Below are positions 7,599-15,703 of a DNA stretch of 64,000 bases, piece after piece (within the stretch, counting starts at the first letter, position 1; each line of letters begins with the position of its first letter). The notes beneath the pieces are model-generated. The model was not told the origin of the DNA. It did no database searches and saw only the letters and a list, made by a program, of their open reading frames with translations. Made by a program: the position numbers and the translations under genes. This stretch comes from Stackebrandtia nassauensis DSM 44728 (GTDB taxonomy: Bacteria; Actinomycetota; Actinomycetes; Mycobacteriales; Micromonosporaceae), in the NCBI RefSeq assembly GCF_000024545.1, contig NC_013947.1, positions 1,736,001-1,800,000 on the forward strand, given 5' to 3'.

Positions 7599-8246
7599 TC
7601 AGTACTTCCCTCCGAGTTCGGCGGCCGTCGCGATCGCGTCCGCGTAGGACGATTCGTGGGTGGTGCGGTGGTCGGCCAGCAGCGGGTCGACGCGGGCGTT
7701 GGCCAGCTCGGCGTTGACGAAGCGGGCGTCGTCCACGGCGAAGTGACCGGCGAAGAAGTCGCGCAGATACCGTTCCTGGTAGTCGAACTTCGCCTTCGGG
7801 GCGCCGGGGGAGTAGGCCCCGCCGCGAGCGGTGGCGACCACGAAACGCTTGCCCGCCAGCGACATGCGTGGGAAGGTCACCTGGTCCAGCCAGGCTTTCA
7901 GCACCGCCGGGATCGAGAAGTTGTGCATGGGCGTGGTGATCAGCACGACGTCGGCGGCCCGCAGCTCGGTCAGCAGCGGTTCCACAATGGCCCAGGCGCG
8001 CTTCTGGTCCGGGGTGCGGGCGGCCTCGGACAGCCGGTCCAGATCGGTGATGCGGTGGGCCAGCAGGTGGTCGCAGATCTCGGTCCAGGCCGCGTCGATG
8101 AACGGCACCGGGACGCGGGCCAGGTCGCGGGTGAGCACGCGGCCGTCGGGGTGGGCGGCTCGCCAGGTGCGCTCGAACGCGTCGCCGAGCGCGCGGCTGA
8201 TCGAGTTGTCGCGGGGGCTGGAGTCGACGCGAAGCAGGGTGGTCAT
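7599..8246 (-). CDS. azoR: FMN-dependent NADH-azoreductase
   Basis: A 215-residue flavodoxin-fold enzyme. The phosphate loop DSSPRDNSISRAL at residues 8-20, the FMN-binding TTPMHNFSIPAVLKAWLDQV segment near 105-124 and the ATARGGAYS turn are typical of AzoR, which reduces azo compounds and quinones with NADH and protects against thiol stress. It is followed by the SMR exporter gene with one base between them, suggesting reduce-and-export of the same class of compound. It is divergent from a TetR regulator across a duplicated operator. Confidence 0.9.
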   Translation of the reverse strand: MTTLLRVDSSPRDNSISRALGDAFERTWRAAHPDGRVLTRDLARVPVPFIDAAWTEICDHLLAHRITDLDRLSEAARTPDQKRAWAIVEPLLTELRAADVVLITTPMHNFSIPAVLKAWLDQVTFPRMSLAGKRFVVATARGGAYSPGAPKAKFDYQERYLRDFFAGHFAVDDARFVNAELANARVDPLLADHRTTHESSYADAIATAAELGGKY

Positions 8247-8260
8247 CGAGGGTTCCTTTG

Positions 8261-8329
8261 CGTAAGTGGACAGTGTGTCCGTTTGATGGCTGCTACGCTA
8301 GCGCCAAGCGGACGCAGTGTCCACTTACG
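8261..8329. promoter_or_regulatory. Duplicated TetR operator between azoR and tetR
   Basis: A 21-base block at 8261-8281 (CGTAAGTGGACAGTGTGTCCG) recurs inverted at 8309-8329 with only two differences. Each copy contains its own near-palindrome, GGACA..TGTCC. One copy lies close to the azoR start and the other directly before the GGGAGGAG ribosome site of tetR, so each divergent promoter has its own site. Confidence 0.85.
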
Positions 8330-8342
8330 GGAGGAGTGATGC

Positions 8343-8933
8343 ATGCGACAGCGCCCCGAGCTCCAGGTCGGCGCCGAGAACCCGCCCCGCGAGCGGGCTG
8401 ACGCCGCTCGCAACCGCGCCAAGATCCTGGCCGCCGCCGCCGAGCTGTTCGCCGCCGCCGACGCCCGGGGCATCACCATGGACGAGATCGCCAAGGCCGC
8501 CGGGGTGGGGCGGGGCACGCTGTATCGCCGTTATCCCGATGTGGCCTCGATCGCGGTGGCGCTGCTCGACGAACACGAGTCGCGACTGCAGGGCGAGCTG
8601 ATCAGCGGGCCGCCGCCGCTGGGGCCGGGGGCGGAGCCGGTCGAGCGCTTGGCGGCGTTCTACGCGGCGATGGTGGAGCTGTTGGAGCGGCACGGGCATC
8701 TGGTGCTGGGGGCCGAGACCGGCGCGGCGCGGTTCGCGACCGGTGCCTACGGTTTCTGGCGCGCTCACGTCATGTCGCTGGCGCGGGAGGCCGAAGTGGA
8801 CGATCCCGAGGCGCTGACCGACACGCTGCTGGCGCCGCTGGCTCCCGACGTCTATCGGCACCAGCGCGATCAGGGGCTGAGCGTCGAGCGGATCCGCACC
8901 GCGCTACGGCAGCTGGCGGGGCTGCTGCGATAG
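8343..8933 (+). CDS. TetR/AcrR-family repressor of azoR-SMR divergon
   Basis: A 196-residue repressor with an N-terminal helix-turn-helix (residues about 22-68: AKILAAAAELF, then ITMDEIAKAAGVGRGTLYRRYP). The C-terminal ligand domain resembles the TetR_C group of redox and xenobiotic sensors. It is preceded by GGGAGGAG. The inverted 21-base operator copies on both promoters indicate that it represses itself and the azoR-SMR operon, presumably until an electrophile or dye binds. The ligand is inferred only from the target genes. Confidence 0.9.
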   Translation: MRQRPELQVGAENPPRERADAARNRAKILAAAAELFAAADARGITMDEIAKAAGVGRGTLYRRYPDVASIAVALLDEHESRLQGELISGPPPLGPGAEPVERLAAFYAAMVELLERHGHLVLGAETGAARFATGAYGFWRAHVMSLAREAEVDDPEALTDTLLAPLAPDVYRHQRDQGLSVERIRTALRQLAGLLR

Positions 8934-9047
8934 GACGGTGACGACGCGGCGCGGCCGAGCTTGCACGGCGGTGGCGATGCGGCCGCCGCGACGTCGCGCG
9001 TGCCGCGTCCGACGCGGCGACGCCCGCGCCACGACGTCGGTGCCGAG

Positions 9048-9764
9048 CTAGTCCGCCAGCTGCTGTGCTTGTCGCGTAACGAAAGCCGCGTCCACGATCG
9101 CGCCGTGTCCCGGGATGACCGGGCCCTCGATCATCGGCGCCAGCCGCTCCAGCACCCGCGACCAGTGGGCCGCGTCCGCGTCGCTGCCCACACTGGGCGG
9201 TGCGCCCTCCTCGACGAGGTCGCCCGCGATCGTCACCGAGCCCGCGAAGGCGATCAGGTCCCCGTGCGAGTGCGCGCGGCCCGGGTGCCACAGCCGTACC
9301 GACCGTCCACCCAGGTCGATCGTCGCCTCGTCGGTCACCGGACGGTTCGGGGTCAGCAGTTCGAGGTCGCCGACCTCGTCGGCGATCTCGGGCGCCAGCT
9401 TCACGCAGGCGCGCCGGGCGGCGGCACGGGACTCGGCGTGGTCGGCGTCCACCGCGATGGCCGACTCGTGCGCCCAGAAGTCAACGGCCCCAAGCTGTTC
9501 CGCGATCGTGTGGTTGCCGAACCAGTGGTCGAAGTGGTCGTGCGTGTTGACCACGACCACCGGCGACGACGTCAGGCGCCGCACCGCCGCCGCCAGCTCC
9601 CGCGCCTGCCCGGCGGTCGACAGCGTGTCCACCAGCAGCGCCCGGTCCCTGCCCAGGACCAGCACGCAGTTGACGTCCAGCACCGGATACCGCAGCACGT
9701 GCACGTCGTCGGCGACCCGCTGGAAATCGACCACGGACGAATTATGGACCGCCCCGATATCCAT
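9048..9764 (-). CDS. MBL-fold metal-dependent hydrolase
   Basis: A 238-residue metallo-beta-lactamase-fold hydrolase. The metal motif THDHFDH supplies H75, H77, D79 and H80; a further His is in GRAHSHGD, Asp in AGDLVEEG and the last His in PGHG. It most resembles the glyoxalase II/subclass B-like cytoplasmic hydrolases; there is no signal peptide, so a true secreted beta-lactamase is unlikely. Substrate unknown. It converges with the TetR gene; the ~115-base gap between them is very GC-rich with many short dyads but no clear single terminator. Confidence 0.85.
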   Translation of the reverse strand: MDIGAVHNSSVVDFQRVADDVHVLRYPVLDVNCVLVLGRDRALLVDTLSTAGQARELAAAVRRLTSSPVVVVNTHDHFDHWFGNHTIAEQLGAVDFWAHESAIAVDADHAESRAAARRACVKLAPEIADEVGDLELLTPNRPVTDEATIDLGGRSVRLWHPGRAHSHGDLIAFAGSVTIAGDLVEEGAPPSVGSDADAAHWSRVLERLAPMIEGPVIPGHGAIVDAAFVTRQAQQLAD

Positions 9765-9790
9765 GAATGCCCCCGCCTGAGGAGCCCGTC

Positions 9791-10795
9791 ATGCGCCGTG
9801 CCGTCACACGCCTCGCCGCCGTCGCCACCGTCCTGGTCACCGTGCCGCTGGCGGTGCTGTGGGCCAGCACCACGGCCAGCTCCGAGACCACTCGCGGCGC
9901 GCCCGCCTACGAGTACCCGGTGACCCGGCACGCCGACACCTCCAAACCGATCCCCGGCGTCAGCGTCGACATCTCCGCCGACAAGGGGCAGGCGGTGTAC
10001 CTGTGGGCCCGCGACCTGGCCGCCGAGAACGTCACCCCGCTGGGCTCCGGTGACAACATCGGCACCACGTTCTCGCTGGAGTGCCGTCACCGCGACGGAA
10101 CCGCGCTGGATGGCGAACGCGGCACCTACTGGGCCGCCAACCTGGTGCCGCCCGGGGAGAAGAAGCTGACCGCCACGCTGCGGTGGACCTTCGTCGCCCC
10201 CGCCGCCGGTGACTACACCTGCGAAGTGCTGGTCACCAGCTATTCCACCATCATCGTGGACGGACGCGAGGTGACGATGCGGGTCCCGGCGGGCGCGAGC
10301 CTGGCCCACCGGGTCTACCCCGCCAGCCAGCGCTGGACGCTCCCGGCCGAGAGCGAACGCACCGTCAAGGCGGGCCAGTCCGTCACCACGCTCGGGTTCA
10401 CCTACCGCCCAACGACTTCCGAACCCAAGCTCGCGGTCGTGCAGGACACCAACCTCACCACCTGCAAGGCCGGTTCGTCGATCTGCGACGGCGGCTCGCC
10501 GGGCAACAGTGGCAGCAAGGTGACCACCCAGGTGGTCGCGAAACTCCTCAACGAGGACGGCACCGCCTGCGGCGCCGACCTGAAGAGCCCCGCCAAGAAC
10601 GGCTACATCTCCACCGCCAAACACCACTGGACGTCCACGAACACGCTCTACATCGAGAAATCCCAGCTCGGGAACTGCCCGCGGCTTCGGCTGTCGCTGT
10701 CGCTGCGCGTCACCGAGGGCAACCCGGTCGTCATCCACGCCGGGTTCTCGGTGTACCGGGCCCGCACGCACGGGACCGCGTTCGAGTACTCCTGA
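9791..10795 (+). CDS. Secreted protein of unknown function
   Basis: A 334-residue exported protein I do not recognise. The signal peptide is MRRAVTRLAAVATVLVTVPLAVLWAS; the start at 9791 follows GGAG, while the open frame further up overlaps the divergent hydrolase promoter. The mature part is beta-rich with regularly spaced Cys pairs (SLECRH, YTCEVL, TTCKAGSSICDGG, TACG, GNCP), suggesting an Ig-like or jelly-roll extracellular domain with disulfides. No catalytic motif is apparent. An enzyme, adhesin or matrix role cannot be decided. Confidence 0.7.
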   Translation: MRRAVTRLAAVATVLVTVPLAVLWASTTASSETTRGAPAYEYPVTRHADTSKPIPGVSVDISADKGQAVYLWARDLAAENVTPLGSGDNIGTTFSLECRHRDGTALDGERGTYWAANLVPPGEKKLTATLRWTFVAPAAGDYTCEVLVTSYSTIIVDGREVTMRVPAGASLAHRVYPASQRWTLPAESERTVKAGQSVTTLGFTYRPTTSEPKLAVVQDTNLTTCKAGSSICDGGSPGNSGSKVTTQVVAKLLNEDGTACGADLKSPAKNGYISTAKHHWTSTNTLYIEKSQLGNCPRLRLSLSLRVTEGNPVVIHAGFSVYRARTHGTAFEYS

Positions 10796-10797
10796 GC

Positions 10798-10803
10798 TAG
10801 ATT
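10798..10803 (+). promoter_or_regulatory. -10 box (TAGATT) for a leaderless start at 10811
   Basis: TAGATT ends 7 bases before ATG 10811, the spacing expected if transcription begins at or next to the A of the start codon. There is no ribosome site in the gap. It begins only three bases after the stop of the secreted protein gene. Confidence 0.4.
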
Positions 10804-10810
10804 TGCCGAC

Positions 10811-11368
10811 ATGTCTCCACAGGTGATACTCGTCGGCGCCAACCCGTTCGTGCGGCTCTTCGACGACGGGGAGGTCACCGTCGCCGCCTCGGTGTGGATT
10901 GTGGACTGGTCGCTGCGGGGACGCGGCAACGTCCTGGTGCTGTGGCACGCCGGACGGGTGCGGGTGATCGGCGAGAACCCCGAACTGGCCGCGTGGGTGT
11001 CCGACGACTTCACCCGGCACTTCCCCGAAGCCGAGGGGCTCGACTGGAACCGCGGTGAGGTGGAGAACGCGGCCGTGACCATCGACATCGACCTGGCCAG
11101 CGGCATGAGCGTCTCGGCGGCGGACGTGACCATCGAAGCCTCCGGGGTGCTGGACGTGCGCGGTTTCGCCACCGACTCCTTCGACCTCGGCGGCCGTCCC
11201 CACGGCCTGTCGCTCGTGCTGGCCCCGGTCGCCGAAGCCCAGGTCCACATAGGCGGGAAACCCGTGCCCGGGACGGTGCGGCGCGAGGGCACCCCCGAGC
11301 GGCCGTCGGCCTCGGCGTTCCTGACCGCCGCCGAGGTGTGGACCGGCCCCGGGACCGCACCGGCCTGA
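10811..11368 (+). CDS. Hypothetical cytoplasmic protein
   Basis: A 185-residue acidic protein I do not recognise. It opens MSPQVILVGANPFVRLFDDGEV and is predicted to be mixed alpha/beta without signal peptide or membrane segments. The sequence FTRHFPEAEGLDW and the final beta stretch (SLVLAPVAEAQVHIGG) show no known motif. It lies 15 bases after the secreted protein gene and 23 bases before the aldo/keto reductase, so co-transcription with either is possible, although it may have its own leaderless promoter. Confidence 0.6.
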   Translation: MSPQVILVGANPFVRLFDDGEVTVAASVWIVDWSLRGRGNVLVLWHAGRVRVIGENPELAAWVSDDFTRHFPEAEGLDWNRGEVENAAVTIDIDLASGMSVSAADVTIEASGVLDVRGFATDSFDLGGRPHGLSLVLAPVAEAQVHIGGKPVPGTVRREGTPERPSASAFLTAAEVWTGPGTAPA

Positions 11369-11391
11369 ATCGCGGTGCGAGGATCAGGGCC

Positions 11392-12378
11392 ATGGAGTAT
11401 GTGAATCTCGGCCGCACCGGCCTCAAGGTGTCCCCACTGTGTCTGGGCACGATGAACTTCGGTCCCATCACCAGCGAGGCGGACAGTCACACCATCATGG
11501 ACGCCGCGCTGGAGCGCGGCCTCAACTTCTTCGACACCGCCGACGTCTACGGCTGGCAGCGCGGCGAGGGCATCACCGAGAAGGTGCTGGGCACCTGGTT
11601 CGCCAAGGGTGAGGGCCGTCGCGACGCCGTGGTGCTGGCTACCAAGGCATACGGCCCGATGGGCGACGGCCCCAACGACCGCGGCCTGTCCGCCCGGCAC
11701 CTCATCGCGGCCTGCGAGGCGTCGCTCAAGCGCATGCAGACCGACTACATCGATCTGTACCAGATGCACCACGTCGAGCGCTCCACGCCGTGGGAGGAGA
11801 TCTGGCAGGCCATGGACCTGCTGGTGTCACAGGGAAAGATCCGCTACGTCGGATCGTCCAATTTCGCCGGTTGGCACCTGGTCGCCGCGCAGGAGGCCGC
11901 CAACCGCCGCAACAGCCTCGGTCTGGTCAGCGAACAGGGCCTGTACAACCTGATGGCGCGCACCGTCGAACTGGAGGTGCTGCCCGCCGCCGAGGCCTAC
12001 GGCATCGGTTTCCTGCCCTGGTCGCCGCTCAACGGCGGCGCCCTGTCCGGCGCGCTGCGCAAGATCGCCGAGGGCAAGGCCGGACGCAGTGCCACCGGGC
12101 CCGGAAACGAACGGGTGGAGGAGAACCGGGAGCAGCTGGCGGCGTGGGAGAAGTTCTGCGAGGAGTTCGGCCACGACCCGGCCGACGTCGGTCTGGCCTG
12201 GCTGCTGACCCGTCCGGCGGTCACCGCGCCGATCGTCGGCCCGCGCACCATCGAGCAGCTCGACAGCACCCTGGGCTGCCTCGACGTCCAGCTCGACGAC
12301 GAGCAACTGGACAAACTGGATGAACTCTTCCCGCCGGTCGGCAAGGGCGGCCCGGGTCCGGAGGCGTGGGCCTGGTAG
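11392..12378 (+). CDS. Aldo/keto reductase
   Basis: A 328-residue NADPH-dependent reductase of the AKR barrel family. The catalytic tetrad is visible: D48 and Y53 in FFDTADVYG, K85 in ATKAYG and H126 in DLYQMHH. The cofactor loop GSSNFAGWH and the C-terminal GPRTIEQL motif are also present. It most resembles the YghZ/voltage-gated-potassium-channel-beta-like subgroup that reduces aldehydes. Substrate unknown. ATG 11392 follows GAGGATCAGGG; the in-frame ATG at 11338 lies inside the upstream gene and is not preferred. Confidence 0.93.
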   Translation: MEYVNLGRTGLKVSPLCLGTMNFGPITSEADSHTIMDAALERGLNFFDTADVYGWQRGEGITEKVLGTWFAKGEGRRDAVVLATKAYGPMGDGPNDRGLSARHLIAACEASLKRMQTDYIDLYQMHHVERSTPWEEIWQAMDLLVSQGKIRYVGSSNFAGWHLVAAQEAANRRNSLGLVSEQGLYNLMARTVELEVLPAAEAYGIGFLPWSPLNGGALSGALRKIAEGKAGRSATGPGNERVEENREQLAAWEKFCEEFGHDPADVGLAWLLTRPAVTAPIVGPRTIEQLDSTLGCLDVQLDDEQLDKLDELFPPVGKGGPGPEAWAW

Positions 12379-12523
12379 CCCGACACAGTGATCAAGCCTG
12401 TCCTCGGGGCCGCGAGGGCGGCGGTGTTTAATGGCGTCAACGGCGAGCTCATCGACGGGTGTAGCTGTGTCGTTCTATGTCACGGGCTGAAAACCCCCGG
12501 TCCTTTGTCCATGGAGGTCGCTG

Positions 12524-14065
12524 ATGCCGGAGGACACCCCACTGCATGTGGTGTTCGTCCACGGACTGTTCTCCTCCGACGCGGTGTGGGAGTCGTTCGC
12601 CTCCCGCATCGCCGACGACCCCGAGGTACCCGGCCACGTCCGGGTGCACCGGTTCTCGTACTACTCGCCGCTGCGACGCAAGGTGTACAAGGAGATCCCG
12701 AGCCTGAACAACCTGGCCGACCGCCTGGGCACGTTCCTGCTGTACGAGCTGAGTGACGCGCCGACCGTGGTCGTCACCCACAGCATGGGCGGGCTCATCA
12801 CGCAGCGGTTCCTGGCCCGGATGCTCAAGGACGACCGGGGAGAAGAGCTGCGGCAGATCGAGCGCATCGTCATGTACGCGTGCCCCAACTTCGGTTCCGA
12901 CTACCAGCGGACCATGCGCGACCTGGTGCGCACCCTGGGATGGCGCAACCCGCAGGAGGCGGAACTGCTGCCGCTCACCGAGAACGGCATGGAGGTGCAG
13001 GAGGCCGTCCTGGACCGGGTGGTCAGGGCGACCGAACACGACAAGGACCACTGTCCGATCAAGATCATCGCGTGTGCCGGTGTCGAGGACCGGGTCGTCA
13101 AGGCCCACATCGCCCACGGCCTGTTCCCGGCCGAGAACCGCCGCACCGTCGACGGCGACCACAGCTCGATCATCCAGGTCAGCGACGACAAACTGTCGGC
13201 GTACCGCATCTTCCGCAAGGAACTCGACGAGGTGCTGGCCCCGCGCCGCAACTCCAGTGTGGCCCGTCCGGTGGTCGTCGAACCGGCACCGGCGGAACAG
13301 GAACTGACGCTGCCGCCGTTCGGGCGCCGCAACACCCAGCTGGTCGGCCGCGACCAACTGCTGTCGGAGGTGTTCGCCGACCAGTCCAGCCACCGGGTGC
13401 GGGTGCTGGCCGGACCCGGCGGGATCGGCAAGTCCCGCATCGCCCTGGAGGGAGCGCACCGGGCCCGGGAGCTTGGCGCCAAGGTCTGGTGGGTATCCAT
13501 GGACCGCATCAATTCCCGAATGCGGGAGGTGGCCGAGCACCTTGACATGCCGCAACTGGAGATCGCCCGGGCCTGGGGAGGGCAGCGCAGCGCTCCCGAC
13601 CTGGTGTGGGAGTACCTCAACCAGCGGGCCGAACCGTGGCTGCTGGTGTTCGACAACGCCGACGACCCCCGCAAGCTCGGCACCGACGAACGTCCGGTGC
13701 CCGACGGGACCGGCTGGCTGCGCGAACCCGTCACGGGCACCGGCATGGTGATCGTGACCAGCCGGGTGGCGGACCCGGCGATGTGGGAACGCTGGAACAG
13801 CCTGCTGGTGGTACCACCGCTGTCCGACACCGATGGGGCGCGGATGCTGGTCAACATGGTCGGCGAGGACGGCGGCAGCTTCGACGGCGCCGCCCGGCTG
13901 TCGCGGCAGCTGGGCGGTAACCCCGAGCTGATCTTCCAGACGGCGAAATACCTGAAATCCGTACGGAGCGACGGGCGAGGCCAAAGTGGAATCATTGATT
14001 TCGACGGTTACCTCCGGGAACTGAACCGGCGCTCACCACCGCCGTCAGGAGACGACCATGACTGA
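12524..14065 (+). CDS. Esterase/lipase-NB-ARC fusion, effector and switch part of a split NLR-like protein
   Basis: A 513-residue two-domain protein. Residues 1-235 form an alpha/beta hydrolase of the PGAP1/DUF676 lipase type: oxyanion HGLF at 13-16, nucleophile S87 in THSMGG, probable acid D189 and His H213. Residues about 270-490 are an NB-ARC STAND ATPase: Walker A AGPGGIGKS with K303, Walker B LLVFDNAD with D377, the TSR sensor and a GGNPE motif. This is the plan of NLR immune proteins, in which the N-terminal domain is the killing effector. The sensor repeats are on the next gene, whose ATG overlaps this stop by eight bases. ATG 12524 follows GGAGG. Immune function is inferred. Confidence 0.88.
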   Translation: MPEDTPLHVVFVHGLFSSDAVWESFASRIADDPEVPGHVRVHRFSYYSPLRRKVYKEIPSLNNLADRLGTFLLYELSDAPTVVVTHSMGGLITQRFLARMLKDDRGEELRQIERIVMYACPNFGSDYQRTMRDLVRTLGWRNPQEAELLPLTENGMEVQEAVLDRVVRATEHDKDHCPIKIIACAGVEDRVVKAHIAHGLFPAENRRTVDGDHSSIIQVSDDKLSAYRIFRKELDEVLAPRRNSSVARPVVVEPAPAEQELTLPPFGRRNTQLVGRDQLLSEVFADQSSHRVRVLAGPGGIGKSRIALEGAHRARELGAKVWWVSMDRINSRMREVAEHLDMPQLEIARAWGGQRSAPDLVWEYLNQRAEPWLLVFDNADDPRKLGTDERPVPDGTGWLREPVTGTGMVIVTSRVADPAMWERWNSLLVVPPLSDTDGARMLVNMVGEDGGSFDGAARLSRQLGGNPELIFQTAKYLKSVRSDGRGQSGIIDFDGYLRELNRRSPPPSGDDHD

Positions 14066-15275
14066 CGTGAGCGGCCCGCTGGGGCCGGATCGCACCAGCA
14101 GCGTCCTGTCGATGTCGCTGGACCTGCTGCGGGACCGGGGAATGGGCAACGCGGCGCCGCTTCTGAAACTGTTCGCCTGCTTCAGCACCGCGCCGATTCC
14201 CTACGTGGTGCTGCTGAACACCAACCAGTACAAGGCCTCGGCGCTGTTCACCGAGGACCGGGGCGGTTCCTGGTCGGCGGCCGTGGAGGGACTGGAACAA
14301 CTGGGCCTCGTGGACATCCACAGCGGACGCGGTGTCGGCGCGGAGGAACTGTCACACGTGCTGTCCATGCACCCGTTGATCTACGCGACGCTGCGTGAGG
14401 ATCCCGAGCTCAAGCGCCACCACGACGACTACTACGAGCTCGCGCTGTCGATGCTGCTGACGGCGGTCGCGGGCGCCAATCCCGACGACCCCGACAGCTG
14501 GCCGATCTGGCGGGTGGTCACACCGCACGCCCTGGAGATCGTCCGCACGGTGCTGTCCCGGCCCGACACCGGCCCGCGGCTGCTCACGCCGGTGCTGCAA
14601 CTGGCCCGCAAGACCGGCAGATACCTGATCGCGACCGGACTGCTCAAACCCGCGGCCGAACTCCTCAACCCGATCGTGGACGCCTGCGAGTCCTTCGGCA
14701 TCGGTGTCGACGACGAGCGGATCCTCGCCATCCGGCACGAGGTGGGGCGGGTGGCCCTGGAACGCGGTGACCTGCGCGTCGCCGAAACCGAACTGTGGCA
14801 GGTGGTCGAGGCACGCGCCGCACTGCACGGCATGGACCACCCCGAGACCCTCGCCAGTAGACACAAGCACGCGCGCGCCATCCTGGAACAGCACCGCTGG
14901 GTCGAGGCCGAGCCGCTGCTGCGGGACGTCACCGACGCCGAGATCCGTGCCTGGGGACCGGAACACTCCGACACGATGGTGGTCCGGCACAGTCTGGCGC
15001 GGGTGAAGCTGCATCTGGGCTGGGTGGCCGAGGCCGAGGCGATGCTGCGCGAGATCCTCGTGATCCGCTACCGGCGTTGGCCCCGCACCACGCCCGAGAC
15101 CCTGTTCGTGGTGCGCAGTCTCGCGCAGAGCCTGGTGGAGCAGGACAAACTGGACGAAGCCGAGTCCGTGCTGCGCGAGGCGCTCGCCGACGCGGGCGAC
15201 CGCGCCGACGCCCCGGAGTTCCAGCGGCTGTCGCTGGCGCTGGAGCGCATTGTCCAAGTGCGCCAAGGGGCCTAG
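14058..15275 (+). CDS. Winged-helix plus TPR sensor part of the split NLR-like protein
   Basis: A 405-residue protein that begins where single-chain NB-ARC-TPR proteins continue after the ATPase. SMSLDLLRDRGMGNAAPLL and the following residues to about 120 match the winged-helix region (LKLFACFSTAPIPYVVLL). Residues about 190-400 are tetratricopeptide repeats of the type LGHEHPDTL, here with motifs ETLASRHKHARAIL and SDTMVVRHSLARVKL about 42 residues apart. It has no nucleotide or catalytic site of its own. It is in another frame (+1) from the esterase-NB-ARC gene, with ATGACTGA overlap, so the two chains should be made together and act as one complex. Confidence 0.85.
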   Translation: MTDVSGPLGPDRTSSVLSMSLDLLRDRGMGNAAPLLKLFACFSTAPIPYVVLLNTNQYKASALFTEDRGGSWSAAVEGLEQLGLVDIHSGRGVGAEELSHVLSMHPLIYATLREDPELKRHHDDYYELALSMLLTAVAGANPDDPDSWPIWRVVTPHALEIVRTVLSRPDTGPRLLTPVLQLARKTGRYLIATGLLKPAAELLNPIVDACESFGIGVDDERILAIRHEVGRVALERGDLRVAETELWQVVEARAALHGMDHPETLASRHKHARAILEQHRWVEAEPLLRDVTDAEIRAWGPEHSDTMVVRHSLARVKLHLGWVAEAEAMLREILVIRYRRWPRTTPETLFVVRSLAQSLVEQDKLDEAESVLREALADAGDRADAPEFQRLSLALERIVQVRQGA

Positions 15276-15319
15276 GGTGTTCGGTTTGGCCGGAATGTCC
15301 GCGGGGACGGAAATCGTTT

Positions 15320-15374
15320 GTGTGACAGGGGTATGACACAGAATCGTCGGATAGTGCTGTATCGTTTGTCACAC
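15320..15374. promoter_or_regulatory. Inverted and direct repeats upstream of the 58-residue gene
   Basis: GTGTGACA (15320-15327) and TGTCACAC (15367-15374) are perfect inverted arms, with a further TATGACACA between them. ATCGTTTGT also occurs as a direct repeat at 15313-15321 and 15361-15369. The block lies just before the AAGGAG site of the small gene and after the end of the TPR gene, and probably contains its promoter and an operator. Confidence 0.6.
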
Positions 15375-15410
15375 CCGAGAAATGGCTACCGCATTTTGAA
15401 GGAGCGCACC

Positions 15411-15587
15411 ATGAGTGCCGCCCACGAGGAGTCGGATATCCGACAATACTGGGATTCCATGTCCGTCAGTGAAGCCGAGTGTCGCACCGAGCGTCGGCGG
15501 CGGGACGCCCTTGAGGCGTTGCGGGCCGATTACCTAGCTCTGGAAACGGATGCCAAGTACGTGTTCAAGGCCCACGGCGGGAACTAG
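15411..15587 (+). CDS. Small charged protein of 58 residues
   Basis: A 58-residue protein starting MSAAHEESDIRQYWDSMSV and ending YVFKAHGGN; the ATG is six bases after AAGGAG. It is one amphipathic helix, rich in Glu and Arg, with a single Cys (AECRTERRRRD). I do not recognise it. It could be a regulator, an accessory chain for the upstream NLR-like pair, or a substrate peptide for the oxygenase that starts 117 bases downstream. The strong ribosome site and its own repeat-flanked promoter argue that it is real. Function unknown. Confidence 0.6.
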   Translation: MSAAHEESDIRQYWDSMSVSEAECRTERRRRDALEALRADYLALETDAKYVFKAHGGN

Positions 15588-15703
15588 TCCCGGCCGTTCA
15601 TTCGCTTCAATACCCGTCCGCGAGTACATAATGGATCGATGACGCTCAGTTACCTGCGTGTTAGCCTGGTGGCCCGGCTATTCACACGGTAAGCAGGTGA
15701 CCG

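Noticed and set aside
9572-11248. Minus-strand frame of 558 codons
   Set aside because: It is antisense to the secreted protein and its downstream neighbour and lacks any recognisable domain.
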